Part shown: in pieces, positions 1 to 6,951 of the stretch
Layout: each line of letters begins with the position of its first letter
Numbering within the stretch: position 1 is the first letter of the stretch
Assembly (NCBI GenBank): GCA_038528235.1
Contig: JBCBEX010000115.1
Coordinates: 1 to 10,722, forward strand
From: JBCBEX01 sp038528235
GTDB taxonomy: Bacteria; Bacteroidota; Rhodothermia; Rhodothermales; Rubricoccaceae
DNA: 10,722 nucleotides
Reading direction: 5' to 3'
Program-made: the position numbers and the translations under genes
Notes under the pieces: model-generated
What the model was told of the DNA's origin: nothing
Seen by the model: the letters and a program-made list of their open reading frames with translations, nothing else
Database searches by the model: none

Positions 1-3000
1 CGTGCAATCGCAAACCGTGCGTCTACAGGGAGCCGAAGCACCGTAGCGCCCGTGGCCTGGCCTTCGATGGCTGTGCGGTTCTCCTTGCGACCATAGGCGA
101 ACCCGCCTGAGAGCGTGACGGCCGGAGTCGGGGTCCAAGCTAGCGTAGGCTCGGCGGTCTGGCTTCGGATGTCGTAGCTCCGCGAGGCAAAGGCGTCGCT
201 GGTGCTCGCGTCGCGCTCGGTGCTGAGGTCAAGGCGCAGTTCGAGCGGGTCGAGAAGACGAAGGCGCCCGTCGGCGCGAAGGCTGCGTAGGCGACCGCGC
301 TCGCGACCAGCAGCGAGTTGGCTTGTGCGCGTGAGCGCGGTGCCGGTAAAGCGCAGGCCGTAGCGTGGCTCCCCGGGGAAGAGCGTCACGTCCTGCACGA
401 GTCGGAAGCGGCCTTGGAGTGTGTTCTCGTTCTGGAGGTTGCCGGGATCGAGAAGGTAAACGCCTGCAAGGTCGCGGCTCGTGGAGCGCTCCTGCACGTC
501 AATGGTGGTCTGCGTCGAGACGGAGCGGAGGGCGCGCAGCCAGCGGGGCGCGTCACGCGGAATCAGGCGCTCCGGTTCGAGGCCGAGCCGCGCCTGTGCC
601 CGCACGCCGATGGTCGGCACGAGGTCGTCGCCGGGGACGAACGTGAGCACGTAGGTGCCTTCGAGCGGCGTCAACTCGGGTCGGAACTCGTCGACTTGCG
701 GGACGCCATCGCCGTTGTCATCGTCCCAGACGAACTCGCCCAGCTCGGGGCCAACGAGCACGTAGGTTTCCTGTGCAATGGCGGTGCGCTCGGTGAGGGC
801 TTCGTAGGTGCTGCTAATGGCGATGGCACGGCGTAGCGGCGTCGCACGCGTCGTCCAGCGGATGGCGAGCGCGTCGGTGTCAGCGCGGCCCGCTTCGCGG
901 AAGACGTCCGTGAACGATCGGCGACGGGCACTCACACGCGCCTCGGTCTGGAATACGCCGCTCGGTCGGTAGCTCCCCTCCAATGCCAGTGTCCGCCCCG
1001 TGGCGCTCTCGGCAAAAGCTCCTGCGATGGCCTCCTCTTCCTGGCGAAACTCAACGGAGGCTGAGGCCGAGAGGCGTGGCGTGGTCCACGCCAGTGCTGG
1101 ACGCACGGCGAGAAAGGCAAACGACTCTGCGCGGAGGCTGTCTGCGGCTACCTGGCCAAACCGGGCGACCTCCTGCGACCGCCGCTCCTGCTCGACGGCG
1201 ACGGACGGCGTGAGCCTGTTTTGGAGGAACGGCAGCGCAGCCTCGGCGCTTTGCCGTTGGAAGACGCCTTGCTCTGACATGGCGTTTGCGGTCAGCTGTG
1301 CATGTGACTGGGCCTCGCTCCCCCCGCTTCGACACGCCTGGACGGCGGTCGAAGCTGTCCCCCTCGCTGACGAAGGGGACAGTTCGAGCGCCGCGAGAAC
1401 GGGGGGAGCCGAGCAGCGCTCAGCATTGTACCGAGTTGGATTCGTGATCGAGTTCGAGGCAAGGCCAGTCGAAGCCAATAACCCCTCGTCTTCGCTCGCG
1501 GCACGGTCGAAGCGATAGCGCAGCCGCAGACCGCTCGTACGTCCCCACCCTACTTCTACAGCCTGGCGCTGGCTACCGAACGTTGAGGTCGACGCCGTGC
1601 CCCCCCCCAAATCGAGCCAGCCGACTTCGCTCTGAACGTAGCCTTCGCCCAAGCTCCAGCGAAGTGCCGCTTCCGTTGTGACTTCTCGCAACGAGTCGAG
1701 GCCGGCAACGCTGCTGCCCGTGCGGCCGAGATTCCACGTCCGGTTGAACTCGACCGAGCGTACGCGGTCGAACGTCTCGAAGCGCGCCTGGCGCAGCCGC
1801 CGCTGCACGCTCCCACTCACGGCCCCGAAGCCGATCTCGAGCGAGTCGAGGCGCAGCCCGGCGATGTAGGCCTGCCCATCGTTGTCGCCGTCGTCTACGG
1901 AGGAGAGCGTGTTGAGGTCGCGCGCGGAGCCCGCCCACTCGCCGAACACCTCCACGCCCGGCACGACAGTGACGCGGCCCGTCAGGTCCACGAGCCGCTG
2001 CGACTCGGGCTTCGGGAGTCGGCGCAACGGCACGTAGTCGCCGCCACTGCCGACCCACTCGAAGAGGATGCCGCTAATGCCCTGGTTGCTGCGCCGGTAG
2101 TCGCCAGCACCGGGTGCAACGCGGGTAAAGCGAACGCGGAAGACGGGGCTATCGCCTGGCCGCGCGGGGACGAAGATGGGAATGGTCTGCCCGTTGAAGG
2201 TTGTGTCCTGCTGGGCGTAGAGCGCGAAGTTCTCGTCCTCCTCGAACGGCACGGGCGTCGCGCCGGAGATGAAGAGGTCGGCGTCGCCCGCGATGGCGAT
2301 GCTATCGAGGTCGGCCTCGGTGAGCCCGAGTTCGTCGCCGAACGCTGCGCCGTCTGCCTCGCGCAGGACCGTCACGCTGAGCGCCGCCCTCGGCTGGGCT
2401 CGAAGCCCGCGCCCGGCCTGGCCAAAGCGCATCTTCGCCTCGGCCCCGACGAGGGTGCGCGAGAACTCGGAGGTGGTGTACTCGAAGTCGACCGTGAGCC
2501 GGCGCTCGGTGGTGATGAGCGTGCGCGGCGTGAAGGTGACCTCGCCCGTTGCGTAGTCGATGACGTAGTCGTTGGCCTCGCCGCGCGTGAGCTGCCGCCC
2601 GTCGAGGTAGACGCGCTCGCTCCCGGCGATGACGATGATGAAGGCCTCGCCCTCACGCCCGGAGAGCCGATACGGCCCCTGCACGCCCTCGATGGCCACC
2701 AGGTCCTGCGACTGGAACAACCCGCGTGTGACGGCCCCTGCCACGGTCACCTCGCCGCCCGCGAAAGTGCCACCGAACGCGCCCGGCACCTCAGCCGAGA
2801 GCGCCGCGCCTTGCAGCCGCCGCCGAAACGTGGCGAACTCAGTGCCCGAGAAGGCAAGGTCCACGTCGCCGAGGCGCGCCTGCCCGCGGTCGGTGTCAAG
2901 TTGGATGTAGACGCGGTCGAGTTCGCTGAGCCGCTGCGTGGTGCCCTCAGGCTGGATGGGTGTGTTCTCGTCGGTGAGGACGGCCTGGACGCGTACGCCC

Positions 3001-3530
3001 TCGGTAATCTCGCCTTGCAGCTCCATTCGCAGCCCCGACTCGACGGACACGTCCCGGTTGCTCCCGGCCGTGAGCCCCCGCGAGATCGAACCGCGGCGGC
3101 GCAGTCGGTTTTCGGCAAAGAGCGGATCGGCGGTCGCCCGCTCGGACTCCACGACGCGCATCGGCCCGCTCAGGACACTGTCCTCCTCAACAACGATGCG
3201 GCGACGCGCGTAGACCGGGTCGAGCGTGAAGGGTAGCGTTCGGTAGACGGCCACCAGTCGCGCTCCGGGGTTGGGCGTGTAGCCCAGATCGAGGGCGAGG
3301 TTGCCCGTCCGCAGGTCGAGACGGTAGGCGGTGCTGTCGAGCGGCACGCCGTCGAGCGCGAGGCGCACCGAACCCGGGACGATCCCTGGTTTCAAGGCCA
3401 GCGGCAGGTCAGGGTCGTCGAGGATGAGCGTGTCTCGAACCGCGCCCAGGTCGCCGCGGACCACGCCCTGCGCGGCGGCAGGCGCAGCGAGGAAGAGAGC
3501 GAGTAGGATCCAGAGCGGCCTGGACGCCAT
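1..3530 (-). CDS. Large outer-membrane/surface beta-strand protein, C-terminus beyond left edge
   Basis: Reading triplets on the minus strand from ATG at 3530, I find no stop down to position 3, giving 1176 codons; the stop lies outside the window. Residues 1-20 are a clear signal peptide (basic start, hydrophobic core, AAA before Gln21), so it is exported by Sec. Residues about 45-100 and 290-330 alternate short beta-strand blocks of the type YxLDxxTGxLxL and DYVIDYATGEVTFTPRTLI. A GSISRG motif is at 147-152, followed by strands and the segment DENTPIQPEGTTQRLSELD at about 187-205. I know these motifs from large uncharacterised Bacteroidota outer-membrane proteins, with a layout reminiscent of SprA, but I would not call it SprA. 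Two Asp/Asn/Gly-rich loops (546-552 and 936-948, DDDNGDGVPQVDEF) resemble calcium-binding loops. The remainder is amphipathic beta-strand, consistent with a barrel. Residues about 706-739 come from an embedded palindrome. Function unknown; outer-membrane location is inference. Confidence 0.88.
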   Translation of the reverse strand, partial: MASRPLWILLALFLAAPAAAQGVVRGDLGAVRDTLILDDPDLPLALKPGIVPGSVRLALDGVPLDSTAYRLDLRTGNLALDLGYTPNPGARLVAVYRTLPFTLDPVYARRRIVVEEDSVLSGPMRVVESERATADPLFAENRLRRRGSISRGLTAGSNRDVSVESGLRMELQGEITEGVRVQAVLTDENTPIQPEGTTQRLSELDRVYIQLDTDRGQARLGDVDLAFSGTEFATFRRRLQGAALSAEVPGAFGGTFAGGEVTVAGAVTRGLFQSQDLVAIEGVQGPYRLSGREGEAFIIVIAGSERVYLDGRQLTRGEANDYVIDYATGEVTFTPRTLITTERRLTVDFEYTTSEFSRTLVGAEAKMRFGQAGRGLRAQPRAALSVTVLREADGAAFGDELGLTEADLDSIAIAGDADLFISGATPVPFEEDENFALYAQQDTTFNGQTIPIFVPARPGDSPVFRVRFTRVAPGAGDYRRSNQGISGILFEWVGSGGDYVPLRRLPKPESQRLVDLTGRVTVVPGVEVFGEWAGSARDLNTLSSVDDGDNDGQAYIAGLRLDSLEIGFGAVSGSVQRRLRQARFETFDRVRSVEFNRTWNLGRTGSSVAGLDSLREVTTEAALRWSLGEGYVQSEVGWLDLGGGTASTSTFGSQRQAVEVGWGRTSGLRLRYRFDRAASEDEGLLASTGLASNSITNPTRYNAERCSAPPVLAALELSPSSARGTASTAVQACRSGGSEAQSHAQLTANAMSEQGVFQRQSAEAALPFLQNRLTPSVAVEQERRSQEVARFGQVAADSLRAESFAFLAVRPALAWTTPRLSASASVEFRQEEEAIAGAFAESATGRTLALEGSYRPSGVFQTEARVSARRRSFTDVFREAGRADTDALAIRWTTRATPLRRAIAISSTYEALTERTAIAQETYVLVGPELGEFVWDDDNGDGVPQVDEFRPELTPLEGTYVLTFVPGDDLVPTIGVRAQARLGLEPERLIPRDAPRWLRALRSVSTQTTIDVQERSTSRDLAGVYLLDPGNLQNENTLQGRFRLVQDVTLFPGEPRYGLRFTGTALTRTSQLAAGRERGRLRSLRADGRLRLLDPLELRLDLSTERDASTSDAFASRSYDIRSQTAEPTLAWTPTPAVTLSGGFAYGRKENRTAIEGQATGATVLRLPVDARFAIA
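1314..1413. repeat. Imperfect palindromic element inside a coding sequence
   Basis: The outer arms are GCTCCCCCCG (1317-1326) and CGGGGGGAGC (1400-1409), exact reverse complements. They extend with small bulges to about 1314-1330 against 1397-1413. The inner hairpin runs CTGTCCCC (1355-1362) to GGGGACAG (1375-1382). On the minus, sense-strand RNA the inner stem continues through one G.U pair to a 4-base loop, making a 12-pair stem, and CGAA/TTCG (1350-1353/1383-1386) adds four pairs across one bulge. The middle part (1331-1349 with 1387-1396) pairs only partly. It stays in frame with the surface-protein gene. The nested hairpin form is typical of REP/RPE-like palindromic elements. Whether other copies exist in the genome cannot be seen here. 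Confidence 0.72.
1600..1608. repeat. Nine-base C/G homopolymer in the surface-protein gene
   Basis: Nine consecutive C on the plus strand read as nine G on the coding strand and encode Gly642-Gly644. The protein reads sensibly on both sides (strand-like sequence before and after), so the present length keeps the gene in frame. Tracts of this length can slip and switch a gene on or off, or be misread by sequencers. Neither is shown here. Confidence 0.6.
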
Positions 3531-3634
3531 GCCCACAGCGGGTCGGATGCGGAGACAAGTGGACGTAGCGAGCGGCGAATCGGAACGCGGCGTGGCGGGT
3601 TCGAGGAGCGCGCAGAACGTACAAGGCCTGCGCC

Positions 3635-3672
3635 CCCGTGTGCAAACCACCGGGATGCACACCACCCGTGTG
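3635..3672. promoter_or_regulatory. Cluster of short inverted and direct repeats, possible operator for the metal ATPase
   Basis: In the divergent spacer, GTGTGCA (3638-3644) and TGCACAC (3656-3662) are exact inverted repeats 11 bases apart. TGCAAACCACC (3641-3651) is repeated with one change as TGCACACCACC (3656-3666). CCCGTGTG occurs at 3635-3642 and again at 3665-3672, 30 bases apart. The cluster sits 26 bases before the preferred ATPase start and about 105 bases before the surface-protein start. Repeats of this type often mark binding sites of dimeric regulators, but no regulator gene is in the window, so the role is inference. Confidence 0.4.
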
Positions 3673-3681
3673 TGACTCGCT

Positions 3682-3694
3682 TAGGTGTAACCTA
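3682..3694. promoter_or_regulatory. TAGGT-GTA-ACCTA dyad just before the ATPase start
   Basis: Five-base arms TAGGT (3682-3686) and ACCTA (3690-3694) form a perfect inverted repeat around a 3-base centre. It ends three bases before ATG 3698 and is AT-richer than its surroundings. It could be an operator half, part of a promoter, or chance; a 5-base dyad alone is weak evidence. Confidence 0.25.
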
Positions 3695-3697
3695 CTG

Positions 3698-5674
3698 ATG
3701 CGCCTCATGCTCCAGACGGTCACCCACCCGGCTCCGTCCGTCCCGCGCCAGGCCGTAGCCTCGCAGGGATGGCGGTCATGGGTGCACGGCTTGGAGCGCG
3801 ATGCGGCGTTCGTAGGCTTCGGCTTGCTGGGCATCGCGTTCGGACTCGTGGCGGACGGGCTAGCGTGGCCCACATGGATGGCCTGGCTCGCCTGGGCAGC
3901 GGCCTTCGGCTTCGGCGGGTGGCACGGCCTGGTGGCGGGCCTGCAGTCGTTGCGCCACGGCGAGATCGACATCGACCTGCTGATGATCCTCGCGGCGCTC
4001 GGGGCCCTTGCCATCGGCGCGCCATTCGAGGGCGCGCTGCTGCTGTTTCTGTTCTCGCTCTCGGAAGTGCTGCAGGCCATCGCGCTCGGGCGTTCGCGCC
4101 GCGCGATCGAGGCGCTCATGGACCTGCGCCCAGAGACGGCCCGTGTCCGCCGAGACGGACGTACAGTCGAAACCCTGCTCGATGAGGTGGCCGTCGGCGA
4201 TGTGTACGAGGTGCGCCCTGGCGATCGCCTCCCGCTCGACGGCACGATCGCCGAAGGGCGCGCTGCGCTCGACGAGGCGTCGCTCACAGGCGAGTCTGTC
4301 CCGGTGACGAAGGAGGTCGGCGCCGATGTGTTCGGCGGGACGATCAACACGGACGGGCACCTCGCCGTGCGGGTGACCAAGCGTGCGGACGAGTCGGCGC
4401 TCGCGCGGATGATCGCGCTTGTGGAGGAGGCCCGGGACGCGAAAGCCGACACGCAGCGGCTGCTCGACCGCTTCGAGTCGCCCTACGCCATCGCGATCCT
4501 CGCCCTCACCGCGCTCGCCGTAGTGATCCCCATGCTCGGCTGGGACGCCGAGTTCGAACCGACGTTCTACCGCGCGATGACGCTACTCGTAGCGGCCTCG
4601 CCGTGCGCGCTCGTCATCTCGACCCCGGCAGCGGTGCTGAGCGCCATCGCCAGTGGTGCACGCCGCGGGGTGCTCTTCAAGGGCGGCATCTACGTCGAGC
4701 AACTCGCCACGCTGAAGGCCGTCGCGTTCGACAAGACCGGCACGCTCACCGAGGGGCGGACGCGGCTCACTGGCCTCGCTGTGTTCGACGGCGCGAATGT
4801 GACGGAAGATGACCTCCTCCGCCGCGCCGCTGCCGTCCAGGCCCACTCTGAGCACCACCTCGCCCGCGCGACCGTGGAAGCCGCCCGCGTTCGCAATCTC
4901 GATGTGCCCGACGCCGAGGACTTCCAGGCGACTGTCGGCCAAGGCGTCGCTGCGACGGTGGAAGGCATCCGGGTTCATATTGGCAACGCGCGGTATTTCG
5001 AGGGGGAGGACGGTGCGTACGATGCGGCACGGCAGCAGGTCGCCGCCTTCGAAGCCAACGCTCAGACGGGCGTGATCGTGGCCGAAGAGCGCGGTGGTCG
5101 TCGGAATCCACTCGGCGCGTTTGCCTTCGCCGACACGATGCGCTCGGCCGCGCCGGGCGTTGTGCGGGCGCTGAAGGAGGCTGGCATCGACCACGTCGCG
5201 ATGCTTACTGGCGATAACGCGGGCGTCGCAGAGCACATCGCAGCGAAGGTCGGCCACATCGATGCCGTGCACGCGGGGCTCCTCCCCGAGCGCAAAGTCA
5301 CGCTCGTCAGCGAGATCCAGGCACGCTACGGCCCCACCGCGATGGTGGGCGACGGTGTCAACGATGCGCCGGCGCTCGCTGCGGCGGCCGTCGGCGTGGC
5401 GATGGGCGCCGCGGGCACCGACGTGGCGCTCGAAACCGCCGATATCGTGCTCATGGCCGACGACCTCGACAAGCTGGCCTATGCGGTCGCGCTGAGCAGG
5501 GCCGCACGGCGCACGCTGATCGTCAACCTCAGCTTCGCCGTCGCTGTGATCGTAGTGATGCTCGGCTTCATCCTCACCGTCGGGCTGCCGCTGCCGCTCG
5601 CTGTCGTGGGCCACGAGGGCAGCACCGTCCTCGTCGCGCTCAACGGCCTGCGGCTCCTAAGCTTCGACGGCTAG
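3698..5674 (+). CDS. P1B-4-type heavy-metal translocating P-type ATPase
   Basis: This inner-membrane pump uses ATP to export a divalent transition metal. From ATG 3698 it is 658 residues. It has four predicted N-terminal membrane segments, the actuator TGES (197-200), the metal-site SPC (301-303) in a membrane helix, the phosphorylation motif DKTGT (Asp345), the hinge GDGVND (551-556), and two C-terminal helices with HEGST (639-643). SPC together with HEGST is the signature of the P1B-4 group (CoaT, CtpD and iron exporters such as PfeT), whose substrates are Co, Zn, Cd or Fe(II). There is no N-terminal CxxC or His-rich metal-binding domain, as is usual for this group. One oddity: the conserved His-Pro of the nucleotide-binding domain reads SEHH (384-387). 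An upstream GTG at 3638 is in frame, but the 20 residues it would add do not look conserved; ATG 3707 is also possible. The exact metal cannot be decided from sequence. Confidence 0.95.
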   Translation: MRLMLQTVTHPAPSVPRQAVASQGWRSWVHGLERDAAFVGFGLLGIAFGLVADGLAWPTWMAWLAWAAAFGFGGWHGLVAGLQSLRHGEIDIDLLMILAALGALAIGAPFEGALLLFLFSLSEVLQAIALGRSRRAIEALMDLRPETARVRRDGRTVETLLDEVAVGDVYEVRPGDRLPLDGTIAEGRAALDEASLTGESVPVTKEVGADVFGGTINTDGHLAVRVTKRADESALARMIALVEEARDAKADTQRLLDRFESPYAIAILALTALAVVIPMLGWDAEFEPTFYRAMTLLVAASPCALVISTPAAVLSAIASGARRGVLFKGGIYVEQLATLKAVAFDKTGTLTEGRTRLTGLAVFDGANVTEDDLLRRAAAVQAHSEHHLARATVEAARVRNLDVPDAEDFQATVGQGVAATVEGIRVHIGNARYFEGEDGAYDAARQQVAAFEANAQTGVIVAEERGGRRNPLGAFAFADTMRSAAPGVVRALKEAGIDHVAMLTGDNAGVAEHIAAKVGHIDAVHAGLLPERKVTLVSEIQARYGPTAMVGDGVNDAPALAAAAVGVAMGAAGTDVALETADIVLMADDLDKLAYAVALSRAARRTLIVNLSFAVAVIVVMLGFILTVGLPLPLAVVGHEGSTVLVALNGLRLLSFDG

Positions 5675-6789
5675 ACCGAGTCGTTCTGCTGGCCTTGGAA
5701 GCGTGCGTAGCCCTGCTCGGCCACGTTGAACCAGCGCTGCGAGGCAGCCTGGAACTGCCGATAGCCGTTGTAGACCGAGCGGTAGGTCGGGTTTGCCGCA
5801 GCTGTCTCTTCGAACATCGCCATCGATGCGTCCTGGGCGGCCGTCAGGATGGACTCGGAGAACGGTCGCAGTGTCACGCCAGCGTCGAGCAGCCGGGCGA
5901 GCGCCGCCGGGTTCTGCGCGTCGTACTCGGCGAGCATCCGGGCGTTAGTCTCCGCCGCCGCGACATCGAGCGCGGCCTGGTAGCTTGACGGCAACGCGTC
6001 GTAGTGAGCCTGGTTGACGTAAAACGAGAGCATCGCTGAAGGCTCCCACCAGCCCGGGAAGTAGTAGTTCGTCGCCACCTTGAAAAAGCCCAGCTTCTCG
6101 TCGTCGTAGGGCCCGATCCACTCGGTCGCGTCGATGGCCCCGCGTTCGAGCGCCTGGAAGATTTCGCCGCCCGCGAGCGTGAGCGCGTTGACGCCGAGGC
6201 GGTCCATCACCCGAGCACCGAGGCCCGGAATACGCATCTTGAGCCCCTGCAGGTCGGCCATTGTCTCCACGGGCTTGCGAAACCAGCCGCCCATCTGGAC
6301 GCCCGTGTTGCCGCCGGGGAAGTTGACGATCCCGAAGTCGGCGAGCAAGCCGCGCGTGGCGTCGAGGCCGCCGCCGTCGGTCATCCAGGCGTTGTGCTGC
6401 CGCGCGGTCATGCCGAACGGCACGCCCGTCTCGAAGGCGAGCGCCTCGTTCTTGCCGAGGTAGTAGTACCCCGCCGTGTGCCCGATGGCGACCGTGCGGT
6501 TCTGGACGGCGTCGAGGACCTGCAGACCGGGCACGAGTTCGCCCGCCGGGTAGGCACGGATCTGGAAGCGCCCGTCCGTGAGCGCGCTCACGCGCTCGGC
6601 GAGGTGCTCGGAAGCCCGGTAGATGATCTCGGCCGAGCGCGGGAAGCTCGACGCAAGCCGCCAGCGGACGCGCTCCGCGGTTTGCACCGCCGGGGCGTTG
6701 GCTTCGGCTGGGTCGCCCGCGCACGCTGCGCCGAGGGCCGCGCCCGCACCGAGAACGGGGGCATCGCGAAGAAAACGGCGGCGGTCCAT
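5671..6789 (-). CDS. dctP: TRAP transporter solute-binding protein, DctP/TakP type
   Basis: This is the extracytoplasmic binding protein of a TRAP uptake system, 372 residues from ATG 6789. The N-terminus MDRRRFLRDA is a twin-arginine-like signal. It is followed by an Ala/Gly-rich stretch ending in GAAC (Cys23), so it may be a Tat-exported lipoprotein. The mature part has the family order: SSFPRS (48-53), AYPAGELVPGLQVLDAVQ near 79-96, KMRIPGLG (184-191), whose Arg186 corresponds to the carboxylate-binding Arg of TRAP receptors, and EWIGPYDDE (223-231) followed by PGWWEP (245-250). The last two motifs are those of the TakP group, which binds 2-oxoacids or lactate with a cation; the ligand here is inference. 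The frame is open upstream to about 7509, but the signal peptide fixes the start at 6789. No DctQ or DctM membrane subunit is adjacent: downstream is the convergent ATPase and upstream a divergent gene. It is therefore an orphan receptor within this window. Confidence 0.94.
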   Translation of the reverse strand: MDRRRFLRDAPVLGAGAALGAACAGDPAEANAPAVQTAERVRWRLASSFPRSAEIIYRASEHLAERVSALTDGRFQIRAYPAGELVPGLQVLDAVQNRTVAIGHTAGYYYLGKNEALAFETGVPFGMTARQHNAWMTDGGGLDATRGLLADFGIVNFPGGNTGVQMGGWFRKPVETMADLQGLKMRIPGLGARVMDRLGVNALTLAGGEIFQALERGAIDATEWIGPYDDEKLGFFKVATNYYFPGWWEPSAMLSFYVNQAHYDALPSSYQAALDVAAAETNARMLAEYDAQNPAALARLLDAGVTLRPFSESILTAAQDASMAMFEETAAANPTYRSVYNGYRQFQAASQRWFNVAEQGYARFQGQQNDSV

Positions 6790-6951
6790 GGCGACGAGCG
6801 TGGGTTGGGGGGAGACTTCAGAAGGTGCTTCCTGCCGCCCTCGCATGTCAAGCGTCACGTACGGGGGACTTGATCGAACACGGAGGTTATGTGAAGTACG
6901 GTCGCGTGTCTTTGATGTGCAGACTGTTCTCTCTCTGGCCGCCTCTTCTCT
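6790..6951. other. Divergent intergenic region between the TRAP receptor and DUF2851 genes
   Basis: These 162 bases must hold promoters for both flanking genes. On the minus strand TTGACA is present (6846-6851), matching a -35 element for the TRAP receptor, but I see no good -10 at the right distance. On the plus strand GGAGG occurs at about 6883-6887 but is followed by ATG TGA, so it does not serve a gene there. No strong dyad or terminator was found. Confidence 0.4.

Noticed and set aside
318..836. Plus-strand frame of 172 codons opposite the surface protein, and similar ones at 1000-1518 and 2811-3236
   Set aside because: They lie opposite a continuous 1176-codon gene and their composition is that of an antisense shadow.
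3409..4452. Open minus-strand frame of 347 codons across the spacer and the ATPase gene
   Set aside because: It is a Ser/Arg/Thr-rich shadow of the ATPase and surface-protein genes with no domain, caused by high GC.
4583..5614. Open minus-strand frame of 343 codons opposite the ATPase gene
   Set aside because: It is antisense to the conserved catalytic half of the ATPase, has shadow-like composition and no recognisable motif.
6883..6900. GGAGG followed by ATG TGA, or by a GTG frame with a hydrophobic start, suggesting a leader peptide
   Set aside because: The ATG frame stops at once and the GTG frame turns Arg/Pro-rich inside DUF2851 in a shadow frame.
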